Below are positions 34,832 through 44,041 of a stretch of 64,000 nucleotides of DNA, piece after piece (the first letter of the stretch is position 1; the number at the start of each line of letters is the position of its first letter). The translations under genes and the position numbers were made by a program. Under the pieces are notes generated by a model, which made no database searches, was not told where the DNA came from, and worked only from the letters and a program-made list of their open reading frames with translations. Source of the stretch: Amycolatopsis sp. CA-230715 (GTDB lineage Bacteria > Actinomycetota > Actinomycetes > Mycobacteriales > Pseudonocardiaceae); assembly GCF_018736145.1 (NCBI RefSeq), contig NZ_CP059997.1, forward strand, positions 1,363,501 through 1,427,500, read 5' to 3'.

Positions 34832-37149
34832 CGGGGCCGAGCGCGACGGTCAACCGCGTCCGGGTCGAGGTGCACGGCATGGTGCAGGGGGTGGGGTTCC
34901 GCCCTTTCGTCCACCGGCTCGCGACCGGCCTCGGTCTGGTCGGTGACGTGCGGAACGCGGGTGGTTACGTGGTGATCCGCGCCGCGGGTGCGACCGGGCC
35001 GATGAGCTGTTTCCTGTCCGGCCTGCACCGCTCCGCGCCGCCACACGCCACCGTCGACCGGCTCGAGATCGGGCCCGTCGGTGAGGAAGTGGCGCTGGGA
35101 CCCGGTTTCGCGGTGCTCGCCAGCGGGCCGGGCCGCCCGGTCGTCCCGCGCGTGCCACCGGACCTGGCAACGTGCCCGGACTGCGTACGGGAGCTGTTCG
35201 ACCCCGCGGACCGCCGGTACCGCTACCCGTTCCTCAACTGCACCGCGTGCGGACCGCGCGCGAGCATCGTCGAGGGCCTGCCGTACGACCGGGCGCGGAC
35301 CGCGATGCGGGGGTTCCCGCTCTGCGCGGCCTGCCGCGCGGAATACCACGATCCGGCGGACCGGCGGTTCCACGCCGAACCGATCGCCTGCCCGGCCTGC
35401 GGCCCCCGGCTGGAGTGGTACCTGCCAGGGGCGGGCGACGCTCCGGCACGCGGTGAAGATGCCCTCACCGCCGCCGTCACGACCATCTCCGGGGGCGGGA
35501 TCGCCGCGATCAAGGGCATCGGCGGGTACCAGCTCGTCTGCGACGCCACCGATGACGACGCCGTCCGCCGCCTTCGCGACCTCAAACACCGGCGCACCAA
35601 GCCTTTCGCGGTGATGGCGCGCGACCTCGCCAGCGCACGCGAACTGTGCACAGTGGACAGTCGTGCGGCCGGCGCGCTCGTCTCCTCGCCGGCGCCGATC
35701 GTGCTGCTCCCCCGGTTCCCCGGCACGCCGATCGCCGACCAGGTCGCCCCGGGACTGCCGGAACTCGGCGTGTTCCTGCCGTACAGCCCGGTGCACCACC
35801 TCCTCCTCGACGCGCTTTCCCGGCCGCTGGTCGTCACCAGCGGCAACCGCGCCGGTGAGCCGATCGCGATCGACGACGCCGCCGCGCGGGCGACGCTCGG
35901 CCCGGTCACCGACGGGCTGCTCATGCACACCCGGCCGATCTGGTCGCGCTACGACGACTCGGTGGTCCGGCCCGCCCGGCACGGCACGGTCACCGTGCGC
36001 CGCGCCCGCGGCCTCGCCCCGTCACCGCTCCCGCTCCCGGCTTCCCTCCCGGCGCCGGTACTGGCGCTCGGCGCGCAGCTCAAGCACACCGCCGCACTGG
36101 CGATCGGCTCGACCGCGACGCTCGGGCCGCACACCGGCGACCTCGAAGACGCGGACGTCTTCAGCGCCTTCGCCCAAGCGGTCCAGGACCTGTGCCGCAC
36201 GCACGACGTCCGGCCAGAGCACTGCGCGCACGATCTCCACCCGGCCTACCTGTCCACCCAGTACGCCCGCCGATGGCCGCGAACGCACCGCATCGCCGTG
36301 CAGCACCACCACGCCCACGTCGCCGCGACCGCGGCCGAACACCGGGTACCTGGCCCGTTCGTCGGCATCGCGCTCGACGGACTCGGGCTCGGCGACGACG
36401 GCACCTTCTGGGGCGGTGAAGTCCTGTTGAGCTCCTACACGGGATATCGGCGCTTCGCCCGGTTCGGCACCGCACCTCTTCCCGGCGGAGCCGCCGCGGT
36501 ACGCAGACCGGCCCGGATGGCGCTGGGCTACCTGTTCGGCGCGGAACCGTCCGACGGTCCCGGCTTTTTCCCCGAGCACGGCGCGGATCTGCTGGCCCGC
36601 CTCGACGGCCACGAGGTCCACGTCGTGCGCGCCATGATCGAGCGGAACGTCAACTGTCCGCTCGCCTCCAGCGCGGGACGGCTGTTCGACGCCGTCGCCG
36701 CGCTGCTCGGGCTGTGCGACGACAACCGGTACGAAGGCGAAGCAGCGGTCCGGTTGGAAGCCGCCGCGACCGGCCACGAACCCGGGAGCGCGCTGCGGTG
36801 GCGCCTGTACCGCCGCGACGGGATGTGGGTGTACGACCCGGTGCCGACGCTGGCCCACGCGGTGGAAGCCGCGGCGGCCGGATCCGCGGGCGTGGTCGCG
36901 GCCCGGTTCCACCGCACCATCGCCGAGGTGGTCGTCGCGCTCGCCGAGAAGGCCGCCGACGCGCTGGGGGCGAAGACGGTGTGCCTCGGCGGCGGTGTCT
37001 TCCAGAACGCGCTCCTGACCGAGCGGGTGTTGGCCGGGCTGCACGACGCCGGGCTGCGCCCGCTGGCCGGTGCGCGGGTGCCGATGAACGACGGCGGGAT
37101 CAGCTACGGCCAGGCCGCGATCGCGGCCGCACGCCTCGGGAAGGGGTGA
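34828..37149 (+). CDS. hypF: Carbamoyltransferase HypF
   Basis: The 773-residue protein has the four HypF parts. These are an acylphosphatase domain (VHGMVQGVGFRPFVHRL), two zinc-finger-like blocks (CPDCVRELF to NCTAC; CAACRAEYH to ACPAC), a YrdC-like domain (GIAAIKGIGGYQL, TSGNRAGEPI) and a Kae1-like domain (QHHHAHVAA, CLGGGVFQN). It uses carbamoyl phosphate and ATP to load HypE on the path to the CN ligands of the NiFe site. Carbamoyl phosphate could come from the OTC encoded about 8 kb away; that link is inference. Confidence 0.94.
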   Translation: MTGPSATVNRVRVEVHGMVQGVGFRPFVHRLATGLGLVGDVRNAGGYVVIRAAGATGPMSCFLSGLHRSAPPHATVDRLEIGPVGEEVALGPGFAVLASGPGRPVVPRVPPDLATCPDCVRELFDPADRRYRYPFLNCTACGPRASIVEGLPYDRARTAMRGFPLCAACRAEYHDPADRRFHAEPIACPACGPRLEWYLPGAGDAPARGEDALTAAVTTISGGGIAAIKGIGGYQLVCDATDDDAVRRLRDLKHRRTKPFAVMARDLASARELCTVDSRAAGALVSSPAPIVLLPRFPGTPIADQVAPGLPELGVFLPYSPVHHLLLDALSRPLVVTSGNRAGEPIAIDDAAARATLGPVTDGLLMHTRPIWSRYDDSVVRPARHGTVTVRRARGLAPSPLPLPASLPAPVLALGAQLKHTAALAIGSTATLGPHTGDLEDADVFSAFAQAVQDLCRTHDVRPEHCAHDLHPAYLSTQYARRWPRTHRIAVQHHHAHVAATAAEHRVPGPFVGIALDGLGLGDDGTFWGGEVLLSSYTGYRRFARFGTAPLPGGAAAVRRPARMALGYLFGAEPSDGPGFFPEHGADLLARLDGHEVHVVRAMIERNVNCPLASSAGRLFDAVAALLGLCDDNRYEGEAAVRLEAAATGHEPGSALRWRLYRRDGMWVYDPVPTLAHAVEAAAAGSAGVVAARFHRTIAEVVVALAEKAADALGAKTVCLGGGVFQNALLTERVLAGLHDAGLRPLAGARVPMNDGGISYGQAAIAAARLGKG

Positions 37150-37155
37150 ACCACC

Positions 37156-37425
37156 GTGTGCCTCGGCATTCCCGGCCGGATCGTCGCGATCGACGACCGC
37201 GCGGACCCGGCGGACCCGGTGCTCGGCACGGTGGACTTCGCGGGCCTCCGGCGCTCGGTGTGCCTCGACTTCACCCCTGCCGCGGGAATCGGCGACTACG
37301 TGATCGTGCACGTGGGGTTCGCCATCAGCCAGATCGACGAGGCCGAAGCCGCCAAGACGCTGGCCGTGCTCGACGCGATCCCCGACGTGTGGGAAACCGA
37401 ACTGGGACCGGAGGCGGCCACGTGA
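37156..37425 (+). CDS. hypC: Hydrogenase assembly chaperone HypC
   Basis: The 89-residue protein begins MCLGIPGRI, with the essential second-position Cys that holds the Fe(CN)2CO unit, and contains GIGDYVIVHVGFAISQID, the HypC fold signature. It starts at GTG, seven bases after hypF. It shuttles iron between HypD and the large subunit. The stop overlaps the hypD GTG start. Confidence 0.93.
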   Translation: MCLGIPGRIVAIDDRADPADPVLGTVDFAGLRRSVCLDFTPAAGIGDYVIVHVGFAISQIDEAEAAKTLAVLDAIPDVWETELGPEAAT

Positions 37426-38537
37426 AGTACCTCGACGAATACCGCGACCCGGCGCTCGCCGTGAAACTACTGGCCGAGCTGCACGCCACCGCCACGCGAC
37501 CGTGGGCGGTGATGGAAGTCTGCGGTGGACAGACGCACACCCTGGTGCGCCAAGGGATCGACGAGCTGCTCCCGGCCGGGATCCGGATGATCCACGGTCC
37601 CGGCTGCCCGGTGTGCGTCACCCCGCTCGAGGTGATCGACAAGGCGCTGGCGATCGCCGCGCGCCCCGAGGTGATCTTCACCAGCTACGGCGACATGCTG
37701 CGCGTTCCGGGCAGCGCCGGCGATTTGCTCGGCGTCCGGGCGCGCGGCGGCGACGTCCGCGTCGTCTACACCCCGCTCGACGCCGTGCGGATCGCCAGGC
37801 AGCACCCCGATCGGGAAGTGGTGTTCTTCGCGGTCGGGTTCGAGACGACCGCGCCCGCGAACGCGATGGCCGTGCGCTACGCCGCCGACGCGGGCATCGG
37901 CAACTTCAGCGTGCTGGTGAGCCATGTCCTGGTGCCACCCGCGATCACCGCGCTGCTGGACGCCCCGGACAACCAGGTGCAGGGCTTCCTCGCCGCCGGT
38001 CACGTCTGCGCCGTGATGGGGTGGACGGAGTACGAGCCGATCGCCGCCCGCTACCGCGTCCCGATCGTGGTGACCGGTTTCGAACCGCTCGATCTCCTCG
38101 AAGGCATCCTCATGGCGGTGCGCCAGCTCGAACAGGGCCGCTCCGAGGTGGAGAACCAGTACGCGCGGGCGGTCCGCCGCACCGGGAACACCGCGGCGCA
38201 GGAGGTGGTGCGCCGGGTCTTCCGCGTCACCGAACGGAACTGGCGCGGCATCGGGCCCATCCCGACGAGCGGCCTGGCACTCGCGGCGGAGTTCTCGGCG
38301 TACGACGCCGACACCAGGTTCGCCACCACCGGCGTGCGCACCGAGGAGAACCCCGACTGCATCGCCGGGGCGATCCTGCGCGGCACCAAGCTGCCCACCG
38401 ACTGCGCGGCCTACGGCACCCGCTGCACCCCGCGCACTCCGCTCGGCGCGCCCATGGTGTCGGCGGAGGGCACCTGCGCCGCGTTCCACAACTCCGGCCG
38501 AAGGCCCGCACCGTCCACTGTGGAGGAAATCGGATGA
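37422..38537 (+). CDS. hypD: Hydrogenase assembly protein HypD
   Basis: The 371-residue protein contains EVCGGQTHTLVRQGID, HGPGCPVCVTP, FAVGFETTAP and the C-terminal cysteine set (NPDCIAGAILRGTKLP, DCAAYGTRCTPRTPLGAPMVSAEGTC), the 4Fe-4S and thiol-redox parts of HypD. It builds the Fe(CN)2CO centre with HypC and HypE. The GTG start overlaps the hypC stop. A TCCACTGTGGA repeat copy lies near its end (38514-38524). Confidence 0.94.
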   Translation: MKYLDEYRDPALAVKLLAELHATATRPWAVMEVCGGQTHTLVRQGIDELLPAGIRMIHGPGCPVCVTPLEVIDKALAIAARPEVIFTSYGDMLRVPGSAGDLLGVRARGGDVRVVYTPLDAVRIARQHPDREVVFFAVGFETTAPANAMAVRYAADAGIGNFSVLVSHVLVPPAITALLDAPDNQVQGFLAAGHVCAVMGWTEYEPIAARYRVPIVVTGFEPLDLLEGILMAVRQLEQGRSEVENQYARAVRRTGNTAAQEVVRRVFRVTERNWRGIGPIPTSGLALAAEFSAYDADTRFATTGVRTEENPDCIAGAILRGTKLPTDCAAYGTRCTPRTPLGAPMVSAEGTCAAFHNSGRRPAPSTVEEIG

Positions 38538-39586
38538 CCACGATCGACCCGACCCGCGCGACCTGCCCCGCCCCGCAAGCCGAGACCGAACGGGTGCTGC
38601 TCGGCCACGGTTCCGGCGGGCAGCTGAGCACCGAACTCCTCGACGACGTGATCATCGCCGAGCTCGGCACCGCCGGACCACTCGAAGACGCCGCACTGGT
38701 GGGAATCGCCGACGTCGACGCGGTGTTCAGCACGGACAGCTTCGTCGTCACGCCCCGCTTCTTCCCCGGTGGCGACATCGGTTCCCTCGCCGTGCACGGC
38801 ACCGTCAACGACCTCGCGATGCGCGGCGCGCGCCCGGTCGCGCTCGCGCTGGCCTACGTGCTGGAAGAAGGATTCCCGCTCGCCGAGCTCCGCACCATCA
38901 CCGCCTCGGTCGCCGCGGCCGCGCGCGCCTGCGGGGTACCGGTGGCCACCGGGGACACCAAGGTGGTCGGCGCCGGTGCCGCGGACGGCGTCTACGTGAC
39001 GACCACCGGGATCGGCGTGCGCCTCCGCGACGCGTTCCCGTCCGCCGCCGGTGGTGTCCCCGGCGACGTGGTGCTGCTGTCCGGCCACGTCGGCGACCAC
39101 GGCACGGCCATCCTCAGCGCCAGGGAGGGACTGGGGTTCGAGGCGGAGATCCGGTCGGACAGCAGGCCGCTGCACGACCTGGTGGCCGCGATGATCGCGG
39201 CCGGAGCGCGGGACGTGCACGCACTGCGGGACCCCACCCGCGGCGGGCTGGCGAGCGCGCTCAACGAACTCGCCGCCGCCTCCGAAGTCGCCGTCGAGAT
39301 CACCGATGCCGACATCCCGATCCGGCCCCAGGTCGCGGCCGCGTGCGAGTTGCTCGGCCTCGATCCCTTGCACGTCGCCAACGAAGGCTGTCTCGTCGCC
39401 TTCGTCGCGCCCGGCTCGGCCGACGCCGTCCTCTCGGCGATGCGCGGAACCGAGGCGGGGCAGGCGGCCCGAGCCATCGGCACGGTCACCGGCGGACCGG
39501 CCGGGCAGGTCACCGCCCGCACCACCGTCGGCGCCCGCCGCGTGGTCGACGTGCTCATCGGCGAACAGCTGCCGCGCATCTGCTGA
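38534..39586 (+). CDS. hypE: Hydrogenase maturation protein HypE
   Basis: The 350-residue protein has LLGHGSGGQLSTELL, GDIGSLAVHGTVNDLAMRGA and DPTRGGLASALNE, the PurM-like ATPase pattern of HypE. It ends in PRIC, whose C-terminal Cys350 is carbamoylated by HypF and dehydrated to thiocyanate. The ATG overlaps the hypD stop by four bases. hypA, hypB and slyD are not present in the window. Confidence 0.94.
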   Translation: MTTIDPTRATCPAPQAETERVLLGHGSGGQLSTELLDDVIIAELGTAGPLEDAALVGIADVDAVFSTDSFVVTPRFFPGGDIGSLAVHGTVNDLAMRGARPVALALAYVLEEGFPLAELRTITASVAAAARACGVPVATGDTKVVGAGAADGVYVTTTGIGVRLRDAFPSAAGGVPGDVVLLSGHVGDHGTAILSAREGLGFEAEIRSDSRPLHDLVAAMIAAGARDVHALRDPTRGGLASALNELAAASEVAVEITDADIPIRPQVAAACELLGLDPLHVANEGCLVAFVAPGSADAVLSAMRGTEAGQAARAIGTVTGGPAGQVTARTTVGARRVVDVLIGEQLPRIC

Positions 39587-39616
39587 ATTCCCCCAACGGC
39601 AAGGAAGCCAGGACCG

Positions 39617-41416
39617 ATGAACGAGACCTCGAACCCCGAAGAGGACCATGCTCGGCACACCGGCGCCAATGCGGCCGACGACGTCGTCGGCCGCGCCGGA
39701 AAGGCACCCGGGCACGCCGCGTTCGCCCGGCAGTCCGGCGGCACGTGGCGAACCGTCACCGCGCAGGAGTTCGCCGACCAGGTGACCGGCGTGGCCGCGG
39801 GTCTGGTCGCGGCGGGCATCTCGCCCGGCGACCGGGTCGCCATCGTCTCGGCGACCCGCTACGAGTGGGCCCTGTGCGACTACGCCGTCCTGATGATCGG
39901 CGCGGTTTCCGTTCCCCTCTACGAAACTTCCTCGGCACCGGAGCTGGAGTGGATGCTCCGGGACTCCGGCGCGGTCGCCGCGTTCGTCGAACCCGGCCGG
40001 TGCCAGGCGACCTTCGCCGACGCCTGCGCGCCGTCCGTGCGCAGGAGCTGGGCGATGGACCTCCCCGGCCTCAACCAGCTCTGCGGCGCGGGAACCGCCG
40101 CACCCGCCGGAGAGGTGGAGCGCCTGCGCCGCGAGGTCACTTCCGACTCACCGGCCACCATCGTGTACACCTCGGGCGCGACAGGGCGGCCGAAAGGCTG
40201 CACGATCAGCCACGGCAACCTGATCTCCCAGGTCGACGAGATCCTGGCGGCCGGGGGAATCGCCGACGAGGTACTCACCGAGGACGCGTCGCTCCTGTTG
40301 TTCCTCCCACTGGCGCACGTCCTCACCCGGCTCGCGCAGTTCGCCGCGGTGCGGGCGGGCACCGTCGTCGCGCACACCTCGGATTTCCAGTCCGTCGCCG
40401 CCGATCTGGCGACCTTCCGGCCGACCGCCGTGCTGGCGGTACCGCAGGTGTTCGACAAGCTGTACCGCACCGCCGCCCGCCAAGCGGCCACCGCGGGACA
40501 CGCCCGCGTCTTCCGCAGTGCGGCGCGTATCGCGATCGCGCACAGCCGGTCGCTCGACACCGGCGGACCCGGCTGGTGGCTTCGTATCCGCCACCGCCGG
40601 TTCGACCGGCTCGTCTACCGGACCGTGCGCGCCGCCATGGGCGGCAGGGCGACCGTCGCCGTCAGCGGCGGAGCGCCGTTGCCACCCTCGCTCGCGCATT
40701 TCCTGCGTGGCGCGGGAATTCGCGTGCTCGAAGGGTACGGGCTCACCGAAACCACCGGCGCGGTCACCCTGAACCTGCCCGCGGCAGCGAGGATCGGCAC
40801 GGTGGGCCGTCCGCTCCCGCACTGGTCCGTACGCATCGCCCCCGACGACGAAGTGCTGGTGCGCGGACCCGGCGTGTTCACCGGGTACCGGCACGACGAG
40901 CCCGGCACGAAGGAAGTCCTCGACGCCGACGGCTGGCTGCGCACCGGCGATCTCGGCAGGCTCGACGACGGATACCTCACGGTCACGGGCCGCAAGAAGG
41001 ACCTGATCGTCACCACCACGGGGAAGAACGTCGCACCGGGCCCGATCGAAGACAGGCTGAACGCGCACCCGCTGATCGACCACGCCGTGCTCGCCGGTGA
41101 CGACCGGCCGTACCTCACCGCCCTCGTCACGCTCGACCCGGACGCGTTCGCGGACTGGAAGCGCGACCACGCCAAGCGCCCGGACGCCACCGTCACCGAC
41201 CTGTGCCACGACATCGACCTCGTGACCGCGATGCGCGCGGCGATCGACGCGGCCACCGGGGACGTTCCGCCCGCTGGAGCGATCAAGCGGTTCCGGATCG
41301 TGCCAACGCGCTTCGAGGTCGGCGACGAACTGACGCCAACGCGCAAGATCCGGCGTGACCACGTGCTCGCGAAATACTCCGACCAGGTGGAAGCCCTGTA
41401 CTCCGTGGGGTCGTGA
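39617..41416 (+). CDS. Long-chain acyl-CoA synthetase (FadD15-like)
   Basis: The 599-residue AMP-forming enzyme has the P-loop TSGATGRPKG, an A5 motif LEGYGLTETTG, A7/A8 TGDLGRLDDGYLTVTGRKKDLI and a C-terminal Lys near PTRKIRRDH. It activates fatty acids to acyl-CoA, which could feed storage-lipid synthesis by the WS/DGAT. It starts 30 bases after hypE and is probably in the same transcript, an unusual partner for hydrogenase maturation genes. Confidence 0.9.
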   Translation: MNETSNPEEDHARHTGANAADDVVGRAGKAPGHAAFARQSGGTWRTVTAQEFADQVTGVAAGLVAAGISPGDRVAIVSATRYEWALCDYAVLMIGAVSVPLYETSSAPELEWMLRDSGAVAAFVEPGRCQATFADACAPSVRRSWAMDLPGLNQLCGAGTAAPAGEVERLRREVTSDSPATIVYTSGATGRPKGCTISHGNLISQVDEILAAGGIADEVLTEDASLLLFLPLAHVLTRLAQFAAVRAGTVVAHTSDFQSVAADLATFRPTAVLAVPQVFDKLYRTAARQAATAGHARVFRSAARIAIAHSRSLDTGGPGWWLRIRHRRFDRLVYRTVRAAMGGRATVAVSGGAPLPPSLAHFLRGAGIRVLEGYGLTETTGAVTLNLPAAARIGTVGRPLPHWSVRIAPDDEVLVRGPGVFTGYRHDEPGTKEVLDADGWLRTGDLGRLDDGYLTVTGRKKDLIVTTTGKNVAPGPIEDRLNAHPLIDHAVLAGDDRPYLTALVTLDPDAFADWKRDHAKRPDATVTDLCHDIDLVTAMRAAIDAATGDVPPAGAIKRFRIVPTRFEVGDELTPTRKIRRDHVLAKYSDQVEALYSVGS

Positions 41417-41455
41417 GCCTTGCTCGTCCGAGCCTGGCACAAGTCAACCGCTTGA

Positions 41456-41469
41456 AGGACTTTCGTCAC
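41456..41469. promoter_or_regulatory. DosR-like box upstream of the LGFP protein
   Basis: AGGACTTTCGTCAC matches the GGGACTTTCGTCCC form of the DosR box at 12 of 14 positions. It lies 84 bases before the LGFP-repeat gene start. Confidence 0.5.
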
Positions 41470-41552
41470 TGGCCGGATCGCTCGCGCCGCCACGACAATT
41501 TTGTGGTCGAGCGGATTCGACGACCAATCCACACCACAACGAGAGGGAATTC

Positions 41553-42365
41553 ATGCACGCCAGACGAAGACACCGGCACGTTTTCGCGATCGTCACCGGA
41601 ATCGCCGCGCTAATCGCGCTGACGCTTTCGACAGCGGAAGCAACCCCGCGAGCAGCTCATCCGTACCACACCACCGCGGATTCGGCGATCGACCAGCGCT
41701 ACTCGGCGGAACCGGCTTTGCGCCAGTTGCTCGGCCCGGCGACCGCGGCCGAACAAACCGACGGCACCATCCACTACCGCACCTATCAGTACGGGAACCT
41801 GTACTACACGCCCGCCACCGGCGTGCACGAGGTGCACGGGAGCATTCTGACCGCCTACTACCGGGAAGGGCACTACCAGAAGTTCGGCGTGCCGACCACC
41901 GACGAACAACCGTGCGCCGATCCCGCCGGGCGGCACAACATCTTCCAGCTCACCGCCGCGACCGGCGCCACCACGACCTCCGGATTCTACTGGCGCGAGG
42001 ATCTCGGCGCGCATTCCATCGTGGGCGCGGTGTTCACGAAATGGGCGGCGGCAGGGTACGAGTGGGGCCTCTACGGATACCCCACGAGTGACACCTACAG
42101 TACCGCCACCGGAGCCACGTTCAACCATTTCCTCGGTAACGACAAGGCCGGTGCTTCCATTTACGTGACCGCGCTGGCGGGCGCGAACGGCGTCAAGGGC
42201 CGAATCCGCGACCGCTGGATCTCCCTCGGCGGCGAATACTCCTACCTCGGCTATCCGGAATCCGACGAGTTCACCGTGACCGGCGGAAAGCGCAGCAACT
42301 TCCACGGCGGCTACATCACGTGGATGGCGCAGACCGGGCAGACGGCGGTGTACCGCTACTACTGA
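41553..42365 (+). CDS. Secreted LGFP-repeat protein
   Basis: The 270-residue precursor has a signal peptide (MHARRRHRH, hydrophobic core about 11-28). Its LGFP-type repeats include YQKFGVPTTDEQP, YEWGLYGYPTSDTYS and EYSYLGYPESDEF, each beginning with a hydrophobic pair and ending in a Pro-Thr/Glu turn. LGFP repeats are found on actinobacterial cell-wall proteins and are thought to bind the wall. A GAGAGGG ribosome site sets the start. A DosR-like box precedes it and a hairpin follows. Confidence 0.8.
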   Translation: MHARRRHRHVFAIVTGIAALIALTLSTAEATPRAAHPYHTTADSAIDQRYSAEPALRQLLGPATAAEQTDGTIHYRTYQYGNLYYTPATGVHEVHGSILTAYYREGHYQKFGVPTTDEQPCADPAGRHNIFQLTAATGATTTSGFYWREDLGAHSIVGAVFTKWAAAGYEWGLYGYPTSDTYSTATGATFNHFLGNDKAGASIYVTALAGANGVKGRIRDRWISLGGEYSYLGYPESDEFTVTGGKRSNFHGGYITWMAQTGQTAVYRYY

Positions 42366-42394
42366 CGATCCGGCCCGGCGCCGGGTATCCGGGA

Positions 42395-42437
42395 CGGGTC
42401 CCTCCCACCGCGAAGACGCGGAGTGCGGAGGGGCCCG
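42395..42437 (+). terminator. Hairpin after the LGFP gene
   Basis: Arms 42395-42405 and 42427-42437 pair over 11 bases with one G-T wobble (CGGGTCCCTCC and GGAGGGGCCCG). The stem begins 30 bases after the stop. It resembles the lipase terminator. Confidence 0.65.
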
Positions 42438-42490
42438 CCTCACCATGCGCAGCCCCGGACGAGACGACGCGGACACCCGGCCGCTCCTTG

Positions 42491-42504
42491 ATGACCTTCG
42501 TCCC
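42491..42504. promoter_or_regulatory. Weak DosR-like box upstream of the arginine deiminase operon
   Basis: ATGACCTTCGTCCC matches the GGGACTTTCGTCCC form at 11 of 14 positions. It lies 93 bases before the antiporter start. Confidence 0.35.
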
Positions 42505-42596
42505 CTCCTGGACTCCCGATCGGCCCTGCGTGCGCACCACCGCGCCCCGGTGTGATGGACACGGCCACCCGCGGCCACGTCAGGAGGTAGCCAGCC

Positions 42597-44018
42597 ATGT
42601 CCCGTCCACGCCGAGCGGAACGCCCACCGGGCAGGCCGGCACCGAAGGCACGCGCGCTGGGGCTGACCTCGGCCACCGGGCTGGTCACCGGCAGCATCAT
42701 CGGCACCGGGGTCTTCACGATGCCCGCCGTGCTCGCCGGTGCGGGCACGAGCTCGCTGGTCGTGCTCGCGGTCATCGCGGTGGGCGCCGCGCTACTCGCC
42801 GTCCTTTTCGGACAGTTGACCCGGCGGATACCCGACGCCGACGGCGGTTTGTACGCCTACGCCCGCCACGAGTTCGGCGACTTCGCCGGCTACCTCACCG
42901 GGTGGTGCTACTGGGTGTCGGCATGGGCGGGCAACGCCGCCATCGTGTCCTCGTGGGTGCTCTACGTCGATTCGCTGTTCGGTATCCGCGCTCCGTCGCC
43001 GTGGGTGAACTGGGGAATCGCGCTCGCCGGGCTGTGGCTCCCGGCGGCGGTCAACCTGGCCGGAGTGCGGAAGACGGCGTGGTTCGAAAACGCCACCGTG
43101 GTGCTCAAGTTCGTTCCACTGCTCTTCGTGGGCGTCGTCGGCTGGTTCTTCGCCTCCGGGAAGAACTTCGGCGCGTTCAACACCACCGGTGGCAGCTTGT
43201 ACAACGCCATCGGCATCGCGGCCGGGGTGGCGTTGTTCGCCTTCATCGGGGTCGAGGTCGCCGCAGTCACCGCGAAACGGGTGCGCCGCCCGGAACGCAA
43301 CGTCGGCAGGGCCTCGTTGCTGGGTACCGCGTTGAGCGCGGTCCTCTACCTCGCGTCGTCCGCGGCGGTGATGGGCCTCGTGCCCCACGAAACCCTGGTG
43401 TCCAGCGAAACCCCGTTCGTCCCCGCCTTCGAAGCGATCCTGCCCGGTGCCGGCTGGGCGGGCACCCTGGTGGCCGCGCTCGCGGTGGTCTCCGGTATCG
43501 GTGCGCTCAACGGGTGGACCCTCGTCACCGCGGAGATCTCGCGGGCCGCCGCGAAGGACGGTTTGTTCCCCCGCGCCTTCGCCTGGTCCGATCGCCGCGG
43601 TACCGCGTGGTTCGGCGTACTGGTGGCGGCCACGCTGCCCTCGCTGCTGATGTTGTGGCGCTACACCGGCGATTCCGGGCTGGCCGTTTTCACGTTCCTG
43701 GTCAACCTCGCCGTGGTCACCGTCGCCATCCCGTACTTCTTCTCCGCCTGTGCCCAGCTCACCCACCTCCTGTCCCGCCGCCACCCCGTACGGCGCCTGC
43801 TGCTCGCTCGCGATCTCGCGATCACGGGTACCGGCGTCCTGTTCTCGCTGTGGGTGACCTTCGCGGCCGGATACGCCGCCGTGTACCAGGCGATGGTCGT
43901 GGTGCTGGCCGGGCTGATCGGCTACGCGTTCCTCAAAGCCGCGCGGGAACGGCACCGCGAAACCGGCGCACCGGCGAGCATCCGCCCCTCGGACGGCGAG
44001 CAGCCCCGAGCGGCCTGA
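42597..44018 (+). CDS. APC amino acid permease (arginine/ornithine antiporter-like)
   Basis: The 473-residue protein has about twelve membrane helices and the APC start GLTSATGLVTGSIIGTGVFTMP. The position before arginine deiminase, OTC and carbamate kinase makes an ArcD-like arginine/ornithine exchanger the best guess; the sequence alone does not fix the substrate. The ATG has a CAGGAGGTAG ribosome site. A DosR-like box lies upstream. Confidence 0.88.
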   Translation: MSRPRRAERPPGRPAPKARALGLTSATGLVTGSIIGTGVFTMPAVLAGAGTSSLVVLAVIAVGAALLAVLFGQLTRRIPDADGGLYAYARHEFGDFAGYLTGWCYWVSAWAGNAAIVSSWVLYVDSLFGIRAPSPWVNWGIALAGLWLPAAVNLAGVRKTAWFENATVVLKFVPLLFVGVVGWFFASGKNFGAFNTTGGSLYNAIGIAAGVALFAFIGVEVAAVTAKRVRRPERNVGRASLLGTALSAVLYLASSAAVMGLVPHETLVSSETPFVPAFEAILPGAGWAGTLVAALAVVSGIGALNGWTLVTAEISRAAAKDGLFPRAFAWSDRRGTAWFGVLVAATLPSLLMLWRYTGDSGLAVFTFLVNLAVVTVAIPYFFSACAQLTHLLSRRHPVRRLLLARDLAITGTGVLFSLWVTFAAGYAAVYQAMVVVLAGLIGYAFLKAARERHRETGAPASIRPSDGEQPRAA

Positions 44019-44041
44019 ACGAACGCGGAAAGGAGATCCGG

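Noticed and set aside
42391..42402. GGGACGGGTCCC palindrome as a DosR box
   Set aside because: Its centre is two bases too short for the consensus and it is part of the terminator stem after the LGFP gene.
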